Part shown: piece after piece, positions 17,998 to 26,434 of the stretch
Layout: each line of letters begins with the position of its first letter
Position numbering within the stretch: position 1 is the stretch's first letter
DNA from: QHCF01 sp003244275
GTDB taxonomy: Bacteria > Actinomycetota > Acidimicrobiia > Acidimicrobiales > QHCF01
NCBI GenBank assembly: GCA_036806345.1
Contig: DAIROT010000003.1
Span: 20,147 to 84,146, forward strand
DNA length: 64,000 nt
Direction: 5' to 3'
Position numbers and translations under genes: made by a program
The notes under the pieces: generated by a model
Told to the model about the DNA's origin: nothing
Seen by the model: only the letters and a program-made list of their open reading frames with translations
Databases searched by the model: none

Positions 17998-19374
17998 GTG
18001 GCCGTGCGATTCGTCATCATCGGAGGCGGCCCGGCCGGGGTGCAGGCGGCGACCCATGCCGCCCGACTGGGGGCCGAGGTGACGCTGGTCGAGCGGGACA
18101 TCATGGGAGGAGCGGCCAACCTGTGGGACTGCATCCCCTCCAAGGCCATGATCGCCACCGGCGCGGTGATGGCCCTCACCTGCCGGGCCGAAACGATGGG
18201 CCTGGCCGGTCCGGGAGCGTACCTCGACCTCGAGAGCCTGCGCAGGCGCATTGGGTCCATCACTGGTCACCTGGAGGGCGCGGTGGTCGGCCTCTTGGCC
18301 AGTCAGGGGGTTCGGGTCATCGGGGGCACGGCCACCCTCGAAGGGCCGCACCGGGTCACGGTGGACTCGCCGGGTGGCTCGGTCAACCTGGAGGCCGACG
18401 CCGTGCTCCTGTGCACCGGTAGTCGGCCCCGGGTGCCGGGCTGGGCGGAGGTAGACGCCCAGAGGGTGCTGGTCACCCGTCAGGCATATCCGCCGAGGGA
18501 GATCCCGACTCACCTGGTGGTGATCGGCTCGGGCGTGACCGGAGTCGAGTTCGTCCACATGTTCCGCTCGTTTGGCGCCCGGGTCACCCTCATCGTCAGT
18601 CGCCACCAGGTCCTCCCCTACAAGGATCCCGAGGTGGCCGCCGCCCTCGAGGCCGATTTCCTGGCGAGCGGTGTTGCCCTTTGCAAGGGGGCCAGGGCGG
18701 TGGGCATCGACGTGACGGAGGACGGCCGAGGTGAGGATGGGGTAGTAGTTCGCTGCGACGACGGGAGGGCCATCCGGGGCAGCCATGCCCTGCTGGCCAT
18801 CGGGTCGGTGCCCAATTCCTACGGCCTGGGTCTGGATGCTGCCGGAGTCCTGGTCGACAAGGGGGGCTACGTCCCGATCAACCAGCATTGTCAGTCCAGC
18901 GTGGCCCACATCTACGCCGCCGGCGACCTCTCGGGCAAGCTGCCCCTGGCCTCGGTGGCCTCTACCCAGGGCCGCAAGGTGGCTGAGCACGTCATGGGCC
19001 TGCATACCCGCCAGCACCGCCACCTGGACTACGACAAGGCGGCCAGCGCCATCTTCACCGAGCCTGAGATAGCAGACGTCGGCCTGGCCGAGACCGAGGC
19101 CTTCGCCCTGGGTCGCAAGATCCGAGTGACCAAGGTGCCCTTCTCGGCCAACGCCCGCGCCCTGATCGACGGTGACGCACGGGGATTCGTCAAGATCGTG
19201 TCCGATCCGGCTACCGGCGTGGTCCTGGGCGGCTCCATCGTGGGAGATCGGGCGTCGGAGCTCATCTCCGTGCTGGCCCTGGCCGTATCGGCCCACCTAC
19301 GGGTGAGTGACATCGCCGAGAGCCTGCTGGTCCACCCGGCCCTGGCCGAGGCACTGGCCGAGGCGGCCGAGTAG
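17998..19374 (+). CDS. lpdA: LpdA-like FAD-dependent NAD(P)H-quinone reductase
   Basis: A 458-residue two-dinucleotide-fold flavoprotein: FAD site IIGGGPAGVQAATHAA, NAD(P)H site VVIGSGVTGVEFVHMF, second FAD segment IYAAGDLSGKLPLASVA, C-terminal interface domain. It belongs to the disulfide reductase family, but the first active-site cysteine is missing: GGAANLWDCIPSKA replaces the usual GGTCLNxGCIPSK. The same loss is seen in mycobacterial LpdA (Rv3303c), which reduces quinones rather than lipoamide. The M20 gene follows on the opposite strand, as amiA/amiB1 lie near lpdA in mycobacteria. Quinone reduction is inferred from that relationship. Confidence 0.85.
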   Translation: MAVRFVIIGGGPAGVQAATHAARLGAEVTLVERDIMGGAANLWDCIPSKAMIATGAVMALTCRAETMGLAGPGAYLDLESLRRRIGSITGHLEGAVVGLLASQGVRVIGGTATLEGPHRVTVDSPGGSVNLEADAVLLCTGSRPRVPGWAEVDAQRVLVTRQAYPPREIPTHLVVIGSGVTGVEFVHMFRSFGARVTLIVSRHQVLPYKDPEVAAALEADFLASGVALCKGARAVGIDVTEDGRGEDGVVVRCDDGRAIRGSHALLAIGSVPNSYGLGLDAAGVLVDKGGYVPINQHCQSSVAHIYAAGDLSGKLPLASVASTQGRKVAEHVMGLHTRQHRHLDYDKAASAIFTEPEIADVGLAETEAFALGRKIRVTKVPFSANARALIDGDARGFVKIVSDPATGVVLGGSIVGDRASELISVLALAVSAHLRVSDIAESLLVHPALAEALAEAAE

Positions 19375-19386
19375 CGAGCGCCTCGG

Positions 19387-20649
19387 TCAGGGGCCAGATA
19401 GCAGGCGGGAGCGCAGATCTGGGTCAGTGGCCAGGTCGAGCGTGGTCCAGGCCATGGCCATGGCCCCATCAACGACCGCCCTGTCGGCTGAGGCAGTCAC
19501 GCAGGCAGCCGCGAACTTGGGTTGGTGGTTGGTGGCTCCGCCAGAGTCGATCCCCAGCATGGGATGGATGGACGGTATGGCCAGCGACACGTTGGCCATA
19601 TCCGTCGAGCCGGCCAAGGGCCGGGGGTTGTCGCTGGACCCGACCATGGGCCGGGCGGTGTCGGTCGAGGTGAGGTTGGCCGGGCCCGGGAGTGAGCGCC
19701 CGAGGGCCTCCGCATTGCGGCGATAGGCGTTGGTGATGGCCTGGTCCGGCTCGAACTGGGAGTAGCGGGGGCTGACCAGCCCCACTTCCACCTGGCAGCC
19801 GGTCGCCACTGCCCCCGCCTCGAAGCACGCCCGTATCCGTGGCTCGATCCTTCCCAGCGCCTCCAGGTCGGCCGCCCGCACCAGGAACCTCCCCGACGTA
19901 TGGGCCGGTACCACGTTGGGGGCGTCGCCTCCCTTGATGACGATCCCGTGGGCCTGGTCGGAGTGGGAGAAATGCTGGCGCAGGAGCCCGATGGCCACCT
20001 GAGCGACGGTGAGCGCATCGGCGGCGTTGATGCCCCGTTCGGGAAAGGCCGAAGCGTGGGCCTCCCGGCCGGTGTAGTGCACGTCCAAGTTGGCCACCGC
20101 CAGGCAGGGCATGTGGTCGGCCTCGACCGGCGCCGGATGGACCATCATGGCCGCGCTCACGTCCGCAAAGGCGCCTCGCTCCAGCATGAGGATCTTGCCC
20201 CCGCCACTCTCCTCGGCCGGCGTGCCCAGCACCTTGACGGTCAGCCCCAGGTCGTCAGCCAGCGGAGCCAGGGCCAGGCCGGCTCCCACCGCGGCGGCGG
20301 CGATGATGTTGTGGCCGCAGGCGTGGCCAACCCCGGGCAGGGCGTCGTACTCGGCACAGATGGCCACGGTGAGAGGGCCGCTACCGACGGTGGCCACTAC
20401 CGCCGTCGGTAGGTCGCAGACACCCCGCTCGACCGAGAAGCCACCCACCTCCAAGGCGTCGGCCACCCAGGCCGACGCCATCTCCTCCTCGAAGGCCACC
20501 TCGGGGTGGCCGTGGATGGTGTGGCTGAGATCGACCAGGGCATCCCTTGCGGCGTCGATCGACCGGCGGGCACTCGCCTTGGCTGGCACTGAGGCCTGGG
20601 CTGGCACTGAGGTCTGGGCTGGCACTGAGGCCGACGAGGACGCGTCCAT
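19387..20649 (-). CDS. M20 family amidohydrolase (M20D-like)
   Basis: A 420-residue metallohydrolase. HTIHGHPEVAFEE opens the catalytic domain, metal ligands lie in AEYDALPGVGHACGHN and GTPAEESGGGK, and the dimerisation domain is inserted around residues 190-310 (GREAHASAFPERGINAADA). Relatives cleave N-acyl amino acids, p-aminobenzoyl-glutamate or other amides. Residues 8-25 are a tandem repeat of SVPAQ-type units from a repeat at 20578-20632; the true start may lie after it. The start is twelve bases downstream of the carboxylase stop, suggesting one transcript. AmiA1/AmiB1 hold a similar place in mycobacteria. Confidence 0.85.
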   Translation of the reverse strand: MDASSSASVPAQTSVPAQASVPAKASARRSIDAARDALVDLSHTIHGHPEVAFEEEMASAWVADALEVGGFSVERGVCDLPTAVVATVGSGPLTVAICAEYDALPGVGHACGHNIIAAAAVGAGLALAPLADDLGLTVKVLGTPAEESGGGKILMLERGAFADVSAAMMVHPAPVEADHMPCLAVANLDVHYTGREAHASAFPERGINAADALTVAQVAIGLLRQHFSHSDQAHGIVIKGGDAPNVVPAHTSGRFLVRAADLEALGRIEPRIRACFEAGAVATGCQVEVGLVSPRYSQFEPDQAITNAYRRNAEALGRSLPGPANLTSTDTARPMVGSSDNPRPLAGSTDMANVSLAIPSIHPMLGIDSGGATNHQPKFAAACVTASADRAVVDGAMAMAWTTLDLATDPDLRSRLLSGP

Positions 20650-20661
20650 CCCCTGGTTCTA

Positions 20662-22512
20662 CTACTCGATCACCGCCACCACATCGCCGGCACCCACGGT
20701 GTCGCCGACGGACACCCGTATCTCGGCCACCGTCCCGTCCCTTTGAGCGGTCAGCGTGTTCTCCATCTTCATTGCCTCGAGCACGCATACGGCCTGGCCC
20801 ATCTGAACAGAGTCGCCGCTGGCCACCAGGATCTGAATGATCGTACCCTGCATGGGCGCGGTGACCTGGCCTGAGCCAGCCGGTCCCTCACCCCGCCCGG
20901 CGGGCGCCGGCCGCCCCCGTCCCCCAGCTTGGCGCCTCCCGCCGACCCGTTCGGCGGCAGCTGGGCCAGGCCACTCCGGCAATCGAGGGACCCAGAGCCT
21001 GACCTGGTAAAGACGCCCGTCGACCTCGGCCTGTACCTCCTGCAGAACCCGCTCGTCGGCATCGCCGGCGTCTGGTGAAGTCCCCACTGAGCTGTCGCCC
21101 GGGGCATTCGGCGCTCCCACTGCCGCCGAAGCGGTAGCCCCGGGAGAGGTGCCTCCCGGGGCGATGCCCGACAAATCCAGGGTTTCCTCCACCCACCTGG
21201 TGGAGTGCCGGACTCCGATGAAGTCAGGGTGGCTCAGCACGGCGATCTGGGCCGGGATGGTGGTGGACACCCCGTCGATCCCGGTCTCTCCCAGCGCCCG
21301 CAGCATGCGGCGTCGGGCAGCCTCCCGATCCGGGCCCCAGGCCACCACCTTGGCCACCAGGTTGTCGTAGTACTGGCTCACCGTGTCGCCCTGCTCATAG
21401 CCCGCATCGGTCCGCACCCCCGGACCGTCGGCCCGGTGAAAGCGGGTGAGAGTTCCCGGGGAGGGCTGAAAGCGGCCGCCGGCCGGATCCTCGGCATTGA
21501 TACGGCACTCGATGGCGTGGCCACGGCGGGTGACGTCCTCCTGGGCCAGACCGAGGGGCTCGCCGGCCGCCACCCGCAACTGAAGGGCCACCAGGTCCAA
21601 CCCGGTGACCTCCTCGGTGACCGGGTGCTCGACCTGTAACCGGGTGTTCATCTCCAGGAAGTAGAAGTCGCCATCCTGGTAGAGGAACTCGACCGTACCG
21701 GTGCTGACGTAGGCGCAGGCCCGGGAGACGGTGACCGCGGCTTGCCCCATAGCCTGGCGCACCTCTTCGGGCAGGTCGGGAGCCGGGCACTCCTCCAGCA
21801 GCTTCTGGTAGCGCCGCTGGACCGAGCAGTCCCGCTCTCCCAGCCAGATGACGTTGCCCTGCGAGTCGGCCACCACCTGCATCTCCACATGGCGGGGCCA
21901 CGCCAGGTAGCGCTCCAGGTAGATCTCGGGGCGTCCGAACCAGGCCAGGGCCTCCCGCTGGGCCGACTCGACCGCGGCGGCAACCTCGTCGGGTCCAGCC
22001 ACCACCTTCATGCCCCGGCCGCCACCACCATGTGCCGCCTTGATGGCGACCGGCCAACCCAGTTCGTCACCGAAGGCCACCACCTGAGCCGGGTCGGTGA
22101 CCGTCTCGGAGCGGCCGGGTACCCCCGCCACCCCGGCACTCTCAGCTACCCGCCGGGCACTGACCTTGTCCCCCATGAGGTCGATGACCTCGGGTGGGGG
22201 ACCCACGAAGACCAGGCCGTGGGCAGAGACGGTTCGGGCGAAGGCGGCATTCTCGGATAGAAAGCCATATCCAGGGTGGACACCCTCGGCCCCGCTACGC
22301 CGGGCGGCGTCCATGATTGCCTCGGTGTTGAGGTACGAGTCGGCCGGCTGCTGGCCACCCAGGGCGTACGCCTCGTCGGCCATGCGGACGTGAAACGCAC
22401 CTCGGTCGAGGTCCGAGTAGACGGCTACGGTGGCGATCCCCAGCTCCCGGCAGGTCCGGGCGACTCGGACCGCGATCTCTCCCCGGTTGGCGATCAGGAC
22501 CTTTTTCAACAT
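20662..22512 (-). CDS. Acyl-CoA carboxylase alpha subunit (biotin carboxylase + BCCP)
   Basis: The 616-residue chain carries out ATP-dependent carboxylation of its own biotin, then serves a carboxyltransferase subunit to make malonyl- or methylmalonyl-CoA. Residues 1-450 are biotin carboxylase: VLIANRGEIAVRVARTCRELG, GYGFLSENA, KAAHGGGGRGMK, EMNTRLQVEHPVTE. A variable Ala/Gly/Pro linker follows to about 545, and the biotinyl domain ends the protein, with the lysine in EAMKMEN at about residue 582. The ATG at 22512 matches the family start. No beta subunit is adjacent. The divergent birA would biotinylate it; the mycobacterial counterpart is AccA3. Confidence 0.95.
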   Translation of the reverse strand: MLKKVLIANRGEIAVRVARTCRELGIATVAVYSDLDRGAFHVRMADEAYALGGQQPADSYLNTEAIMDAARRSGAEGVHPGYGFLSENAAFARTVSAHGLVFVGPPPEVIDLMGDKVSARRVAESAGVAGVPGRSETVTDPAQVVAFGDELGWPVAIKAAHGGGGRGMKVVAGPDEVAAAVESAQREALAWFGRPEIYLERYLAWPRHVEMQVVADSQGNVIWLGERDCSVQRRYQKLLEECPAPDLPEEVRQAMGQAAVTVSRACAYVSTGTVEFLYQDGDFYFLEMNTRLQVEHPVTEEVTGLDLVALQLRVAAGEPLGLAQEDVTRRGHAIECRINAEDPAGGRFQPSPGTLTRFHRADGPGVRTDAGYEQGDTVSQYYDNLVAKVVAWGPDREAARRRMLRALGETGIDGVSTTIPAQIAVLSHPDFIGVRHSTRWVEETLDLSGIAPGGTSPGATASAAVGAPNAPGDSSVGTSPDAGDADERVLQEVQAEVDGRLYQVRLWVPRLPEWPGPAAAERVGGRRQAGGRGRPAPAGRGEGPAGSGQVTAPMQGTIIQILVASGDSVQMGQAVCVLEAMKMENTLTAQRDGTVAEIRVSVGDTVGAGDVVAVIE

Positions 22513-22537
22513 GGCCGGATGGATCCTGCCACGCCCA

Positions 22538-22588
22538 GCAGGGCCATATGGTCCCTGCCAGCGGAGCATGGCCATATGGTCCCTGCCA
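22538..22588. repeat. Duplicated 19-bp element between acc and birA
   Basis: GGCCATATGGTCCCTGCCA occurs at 22542-22560 and again at 22570-22588, 28 bases apart, in the short divergent gap. Each contains the palindrome CCATATGG. In the first copy the outer arms GCAGGG (22538-22543) and CCCTGC (22553-22558) extend it into a hairpin with one bulged T. The second copy contains the birA ATG at 22576. It is a candidate operator for biotin genes, though it does not match the BioR or BioQ consensus that I know. Confidence 0.55.
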
Positions 22589-23391
22589 TGATCGGCGACG
22601 ACGCCAGACCGCAGCTCCGGGAGACCCGCTTTGCCGACCTTCGCTCGTTCGGGTCGATCGATTCGACCAACAGTCAGCTCTTGACCCTCTCCCAGGCCGG
22701 TGCTCCCCACGGAGTAGTGGTGGTGGCTGACCACCAGGTGCGGGGGAGGGGTCGTATGAACCGGAGTTGGCTGGCTCCAGCGGGCACCTCGTTGCTGGTG
22801 TCGGTCCTGCTGCGGATCGAGCTGAGTGTCGACCAGTTACACCTGGCCGGGATGGTCATGGGCCTGGCCGTGGCCGACGCCTGCCAGGTGGCGGCCGGGG
22901 TTACCCTCTGGCTCAAGTGGCCCAATGACGTAACTGACGGCCAGCGCAAGCTGGCTGGCGTGCTGGCCGAGGGAGACCTCGACGGCCCCCAGGTGGTCGG
23001 CGTCGTAGTCGGGGCGGGTGTCAACATCAACTGGCCAGCAACCGGGGAGGAACCGGCTGACTCCCAGGGGGTCGGCGACTCCGCGGTATCACTTCGTCAG
23101 CTGGTCGGCCATCCCGTCGACCGGGATCAGGTACTGGTGGAAGTGCTCAGGTCATTGGAGCGCCGGTGTGACGATCTGGTCTCCCCGGCCGGCCAGCGGG
23201 CCCAGACCCTCGAGTACCGGCGGCGGTGCTGCACCCTCGGCCGCCTGGTCCGAGTCGAGCTGGTCGGTGAGAGCTTCACTGGCACGGCCGTCGATGTGAC
23301 CACCGAGGGCCACCTGCTGGTGGACGTCGGAGTGTGCCTACGCCCGGTCAGCGCGGGCGACGTGGTTCATGTCCGGCCCTGCTCCCGGTGA
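22576..23391 (+). CDS. birA: Biotin--[acetyl-CoA-carboxylase] ligase
   Basis: The 271-residue enzyme forms biotinyl-5'-AMP and transfers biotin to the BCCP lysine. The biotin/ATP loop reads GRGRMNRSWLAPAG, followed by LKWPNDV with the catalytic lysine, and the C-terminal SH3-like domain contains GRLVRVELVG. There is no N-terminal winged helix, so this is a group I ligase that does not itself repress. GGAG lies nine bases before the ATG at 22576; ATG 22588 is an alternative. It diverges from its likely substrate gene, the acyl-CoA carboxylase alpha subunit. Confidence 0.93.
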   Translation: MVPAMIGDDARPQLRETRFADLRSFGSIDSTNSQLLTLSQAGAPHGVVVVADHQVRGRGRMNRSWLAPAGTSLLVSVLLRIELSVDQLHLAGMVMGLAVADACQVAAGVTLWLKWPNDVTDGQRKLAGVLAEGDLDGPQVVGVVVGAGVNINWPATGEEPADSQGVGDSAVSLRQLVGHPVDRDQVLVEVLRSLERRCDDLVSPAGQRAQTLEYRRRCCTLGRLVRVELVGESFTGTAVDVTTEGHLLVDVGVCLRPVSAGDVVHVRPCSR

Positions 23392-23540
23392 CGGTTTGGG
23401 CCCGACCGCTGGCCACCTGCCGACTCTAGCCAGGACCCTCCTGGTACCATGAGGTTGTTGTGAGCAGGGTCTACGACGCCTACGCCGTCTGCCCGGGTTC
23501 ATCCCGTGCGCCTGCACTCGGCCCCCGTCGAGGCGGGTAG

Positions 23541-25295
23541 ATGCCTGCGTCCCGCCGGGTCTCGGGGCAACTGCGGGCACCTGGTCGCGGCACTGAGCCG
23601 CTGCCCGCGCCCCGCCGTCCAGTTGTCGGTCAGGTGCGCACCCCCGGTCGGGTCGCTGCGCCCCCAACTCCCCGACGTCGGACAGGGCCGCCGCCGGCTC
23701 CCCGGCGCCCGATGGCTCCGCCGCCGGTGGGTCGTCAGTCCGCATCCCCAAAGGGATTTGGCCCATTAGCCCGCCGCCCAGGGCCTCCTTCTCGGCGTCC
23801 CGGCGGACCCAGCGGCCCCCCTCCTGCCCCAGGACTGCCCCCTCCGGGCCGTCCCCGCCCTCCCCAGGGTCCGCGCCGGTGGCCCCGGCGGGCGCTGTTG
23901 GGCGCCATCGCCTTGGTGACCGTGGCAGTACTCCTCCTGGGTGGGGCCTATGTCTACCTCCGGGTACGCCTGGACCAGGTCCACCGTCTGGCCATTGCCC
24001 ATATCACCGCCGCGGCCGCCGGCGCACCCACGAACGTGCTGGTGGTGGGCTCTGACAGTCGTGCCACCCTGGGTCGCGGCCAGTCTCCACAGTTCGGCAG
24101 CGCCAACCAGGTCGTCGGCCAGCGCAGCGATGTCACCTTCATCCTCCACATCGACCCCCGATCCAAGCAGGCGTCGATCTTGTCCCTCCCCCGAGACCTA
24201 TTCGTGCCCATCGCCGGCGGCAGGTCCTCCAACCGGATCAATTCGGCCTACAACGCCGGCCCCGACCAGTTGGTCCAGACCATCCAGGACGACTTCGCCA
24301 TACCCATCAACCATTTCGTACAGATGAATTTTGATGGCTTCCAGGGCCTGGTAAACGCGGTGGGGGGCATCAACATGTACTTCCCGTTTCCCTCCAAGGA
24401 CAAATTCTCGGGTCTCAACATCCCGCAGGCCGGCTGCACCCATCTGAACGGCAATGCCGCCCTCTCGGTGGCCCGCAGTCGGGATTTCGAGTACCTGGAG
24501 AACGGGGTCTGGCACTTCGACGGCAATGGCGACCTGAGCCGCATCCGCCGCCAGCACGTGTTCATCAGGGTCCTGATGAAGAAGGCAATCTCGTCGGGCC
24601 TGGGCAACCCGGCCACCGCCAACGCCCTGGTGGGCCAGGCTGTGAAGGACGTGCAGGTCGACCAGAACCTGGATACCGGGACCATCTTGGGCCTGGTCAA
24701 CCGCTTCCGCACGGTCGGCCCCAACGACCTGGTCACCTACACCCTGCCCACCATCCCGGTGACCCGCTCCGGGTACGGCGCTGTGCTGGTGCCCCGACAG
24801 CCCCAGGACTCCCAGGTGATCTCCCAGTTCCTCAACCCGCCCGTTCCGAGCAGCCCCGGCGGCTCGGCACCGGCGTCGGTGCCCCAGGTGTCTCCCCGCG
24901 GGGTCACCGTCCAGGTCCTCAACGGGTCGGGCATGGCCGGCCAGGCCCATCGGGCGGCCAGCGAGGTGGCGGCAGCCGGCTTCCAGGTGGCCGGCACGGG
25001 TGACAACGCCACCATGGGCCACGTCGCATCGGTGGTGCGCTACGGCCCCGGCCAAGAGGCGCAGGCCAAGCTCCTTCAGTCAGAGCTGGGCGGCTCGGCC
25101 AGCATCCAGGCCGACCCCAACCTTCACGGCTCGGACCTGGCCCTGGTGACTGGAACCGCTTTTACTGGGGTTCACTCCAGTGGGTCGGCTTCGACGTCCA
25201 GCCCGGGGACTTCGGCCTCGGGTGCATCGGCGGCACCCGCCCCGCCAGCCCCGGCCGCCCCCACTGTCGAGCCCTACGATCCCCGGGCCTGCTGA
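23541..25295 (+). CDS. LytR-CpsA-Psr (LCP) family protein with LytR_C domain
   Basis: LCP enzymes transfer lipid-linked polysaccharide onto peptidoglycan outside the membrane. The 584-residue protein begins with about 114 residues very rich in Pro, Arg and Gly (cytosolic), then one transmembrane helix (LLGAIALVTVAVLLLGGAYVYL). The LCP domain (about 160-400) has NVLVVGSDSR, SLPRDLFVPI, NRINSAYNAG and ALSVARSRDFEY, the acidic and arginine residues that hold pyrophosphate. A LytR_C domain follows (VTVQVLNGSGMAGQAHRAA). It precedes the sugar-nucleotide block, like Rv3267 beside rmlD in mycobacteria, so it may attach that polymer. Confidence 0.9.
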   Translation: MPASRRVSGQLRAPGRGTEPLPAPRRPVVGQVRTPGRVAAPPTPRRRTGPPPAPRRPMAPPPVGRQSASPKGFGPLARRPGPPSRRPGGPSGPPPAPGLPPPGRPRPPQGPRRWPRRALLGAIALVTVAVLLLGGAYVYLRVRLDQVHRLAIAHITAAAAGAPTNVLVVGSDSRATLGRGQSPQFGSANQVVGQRSDVTFILHIDPRSKQASILSLPRDLFVPIAGGRSSNRINSAYNAGPDQLVQTIQDDFAIPINHFVQMNFDGFQGLVNAVGGINMYFPFPSKDKFSGLNIPQAGCTHLNGNAALSVARSRDFEYLENGVWHFDGNGDLSRIRRQHVFIRVLMKKAISSGLGNPATANALVGQAVKDVQVDQNLDTGTILGLVNRFRTVGPNDLVTYTLPTIPVTRSGYGAVLVPRQPQDSQVISQFLNPPVPSSPGGSAPASVPQVSPRGVTVQVLNGSGMAGQAHRAASEVAAAGFQVAGTGDNATMGHVASVVRYGPGQEAQAKLLQSELGGSASIQADPNLHGSDLALVTGTAFTGVHSSGSASTSSPGTSASGASAAPAPPAPAAPTVEPYDPRAC

Positions 25296-25345
25296 GCCAC
25301 TGGCTGGGGCTTGGTCGGCCGTTCACCCCGCACTCTCCCGCCACC

Positions 25346-25360
25346 TAGCGTGAGCGGCAG
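25346..25360 (+). promoter_or_regulatory. Leaderless-type promoter of rfbB
   Basis: TAGCGT (25346-25351) fits TANNNT, and the rfbB ATG follows after nine bases with no ribosome binding site between. Confidence 0.35.
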
Positions 25361-26434
25361 ATGAGGATGCTCGTTACCGGCGGGGCCGGGTTCATCGGAT
25401 CGAACTTCGTGCGTCACTGGCTGGCCTCACACCCCGGCGACGAGCTGGTGGTCTACGACGCCCTCACGTATGCGGGAAACCGGGCCTCTCTGGCTGAGGT
25501 GGAGAACCAGGTCGACCTGGTGCATGCCGACGTGTCCGACCTTGACACCCTCCTCGGCGTTCTGGAGGAGCGCGCCGTGCAGACCGTGGTTCATTTTGCG
25601 GCTGAGTCCCACAACAGCCTGGCTGTGATTGAACCCTCTCTGTTCTTCCGCACCAACGTGCTGGGCACCCAAACCCTGCTGGAGGCGTCGCGGCGGGCGG
25701 GCGTGGCCCGGTTCCATCACATCTCGACCTGTGAGGTCTACGGTGACCTGGCCCTCGACAGTGATGAGGCATTCACTGAGGAGTCGCCCTACCGGCCACG
25801 TACGCCCTACAACGCCTCTAAGGCCGGTGCTGACCATGCCGTGCGGGCCTACTCCCAGACCTACGGGCTGCCCGTCACCATAACGAATTGCTGCAACAAC
25901 TACGGCCCATACCAGTTTCCCGAGAAGGTCATCCCGCTGTTCGCCACCCACGCCCTGGAGGGGCGCCCACTACCGCTGTACGCCTCCACTACCCACCGAC
26001 GAGAGTGGCTGCACGTCGAGGACCACTGCGCAGCGGTGGGGGCGGTGCTCGAGCGAGGGCGGATCGGAGAGACCTACAACGTGGGAAGCGGCCGGGAGGC
26101 GAGCATTGAAGAAGTAGCCGACCTCGTGCTGGCCACCCTCGGTAGGCCGGCGGCGCTCAAGACGATCGTGGCCGATCGGCCTGGGCACGATCGTCGCTAC
26201 CTGCTGGACTCTTCCAAGCTGACTGGGGAGCTGGGCTGGGCGCCCTCGATCGGCTTCGAGGAGGGATTGGCGTCCACGGTGGAGTGGTACGCAGCCAATC
26301 GGGCGTGGTGGGAGCCTCTGGCTCTTCGGGCTCCGGTGCGGGAGACGGCCTGGACGGCCGGTGGCGGCGCTGGTGCTCCCGGCCGGGCGCCCGGCCCCCC
26401 GGGCGGGTTGGCCGGAGCGGGTGCGGGCTCGTGA
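25361..26434 (+). CDS. rfbB: RfbB-like dTDP-glucose 4,6-dehydratase, catalytic Asp replaced by Cys
   Basis: A 357-residue extended short-chain dehydrogenase. The NAD site is TGGAGFIGSNFVRHW, the YxxxK pair is Tyr150/Lys154 in TPYNASK, and NNYGPYQFPEKVIPLF and RPGHDRRYLLDSSK are hallmark RfbB segments. Two differences matter. The usual STDEVYG reads STCEVYG, so the catalytic acid aspartate is Cys124 while Glu125 stays, and AAESHVDRS is AAESHNSLA. The reaction may therefore differ from simple dTDP-glucose dehydration. The last ~30 residues are a Gly/Ala/Pro tail. It overlaps rfbD by GTGA. No rfbA or rfbC homologue lies beside it. Confidence 0.8.
   Translation: MRMLVTGGAGFIGSNFVRHWLASHPGDELVVYDALTYAGNRASLAEVENQVDLVHADVSDLDTLLGVLEERAVQTVVHFAAESHNSLAVIEPSLFFRTNVLGTQTLLEASRRAGVARFHHISTCEVYGDLALDSDEAFTEESPYRPRTPYNASKAGADHAVRAYSQTYGLPVTITNCCNNYGPYQFPEKVIPLFATHALEGRPLPLYASTTHRREWLHVEDHCAAVGAVLERGRIGETYNVGSGREASIEEVADLVLATLGRPAALKTIVADRPGHDRRYLLDSSKLTGELGWAPSIGFEEGLASTVEWYAANRAWWEPLALRAPVRETAWTAGGGAGAPGRAPGPPGGLAGAGAGS

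Noticed and set aside
22276..22575. Upstream extension of birA that would add about 100 residues
   Set aside because: It overlaps the start of the carboxylase gene on the other strand and lacks a helix-turn-helix or any similarity.
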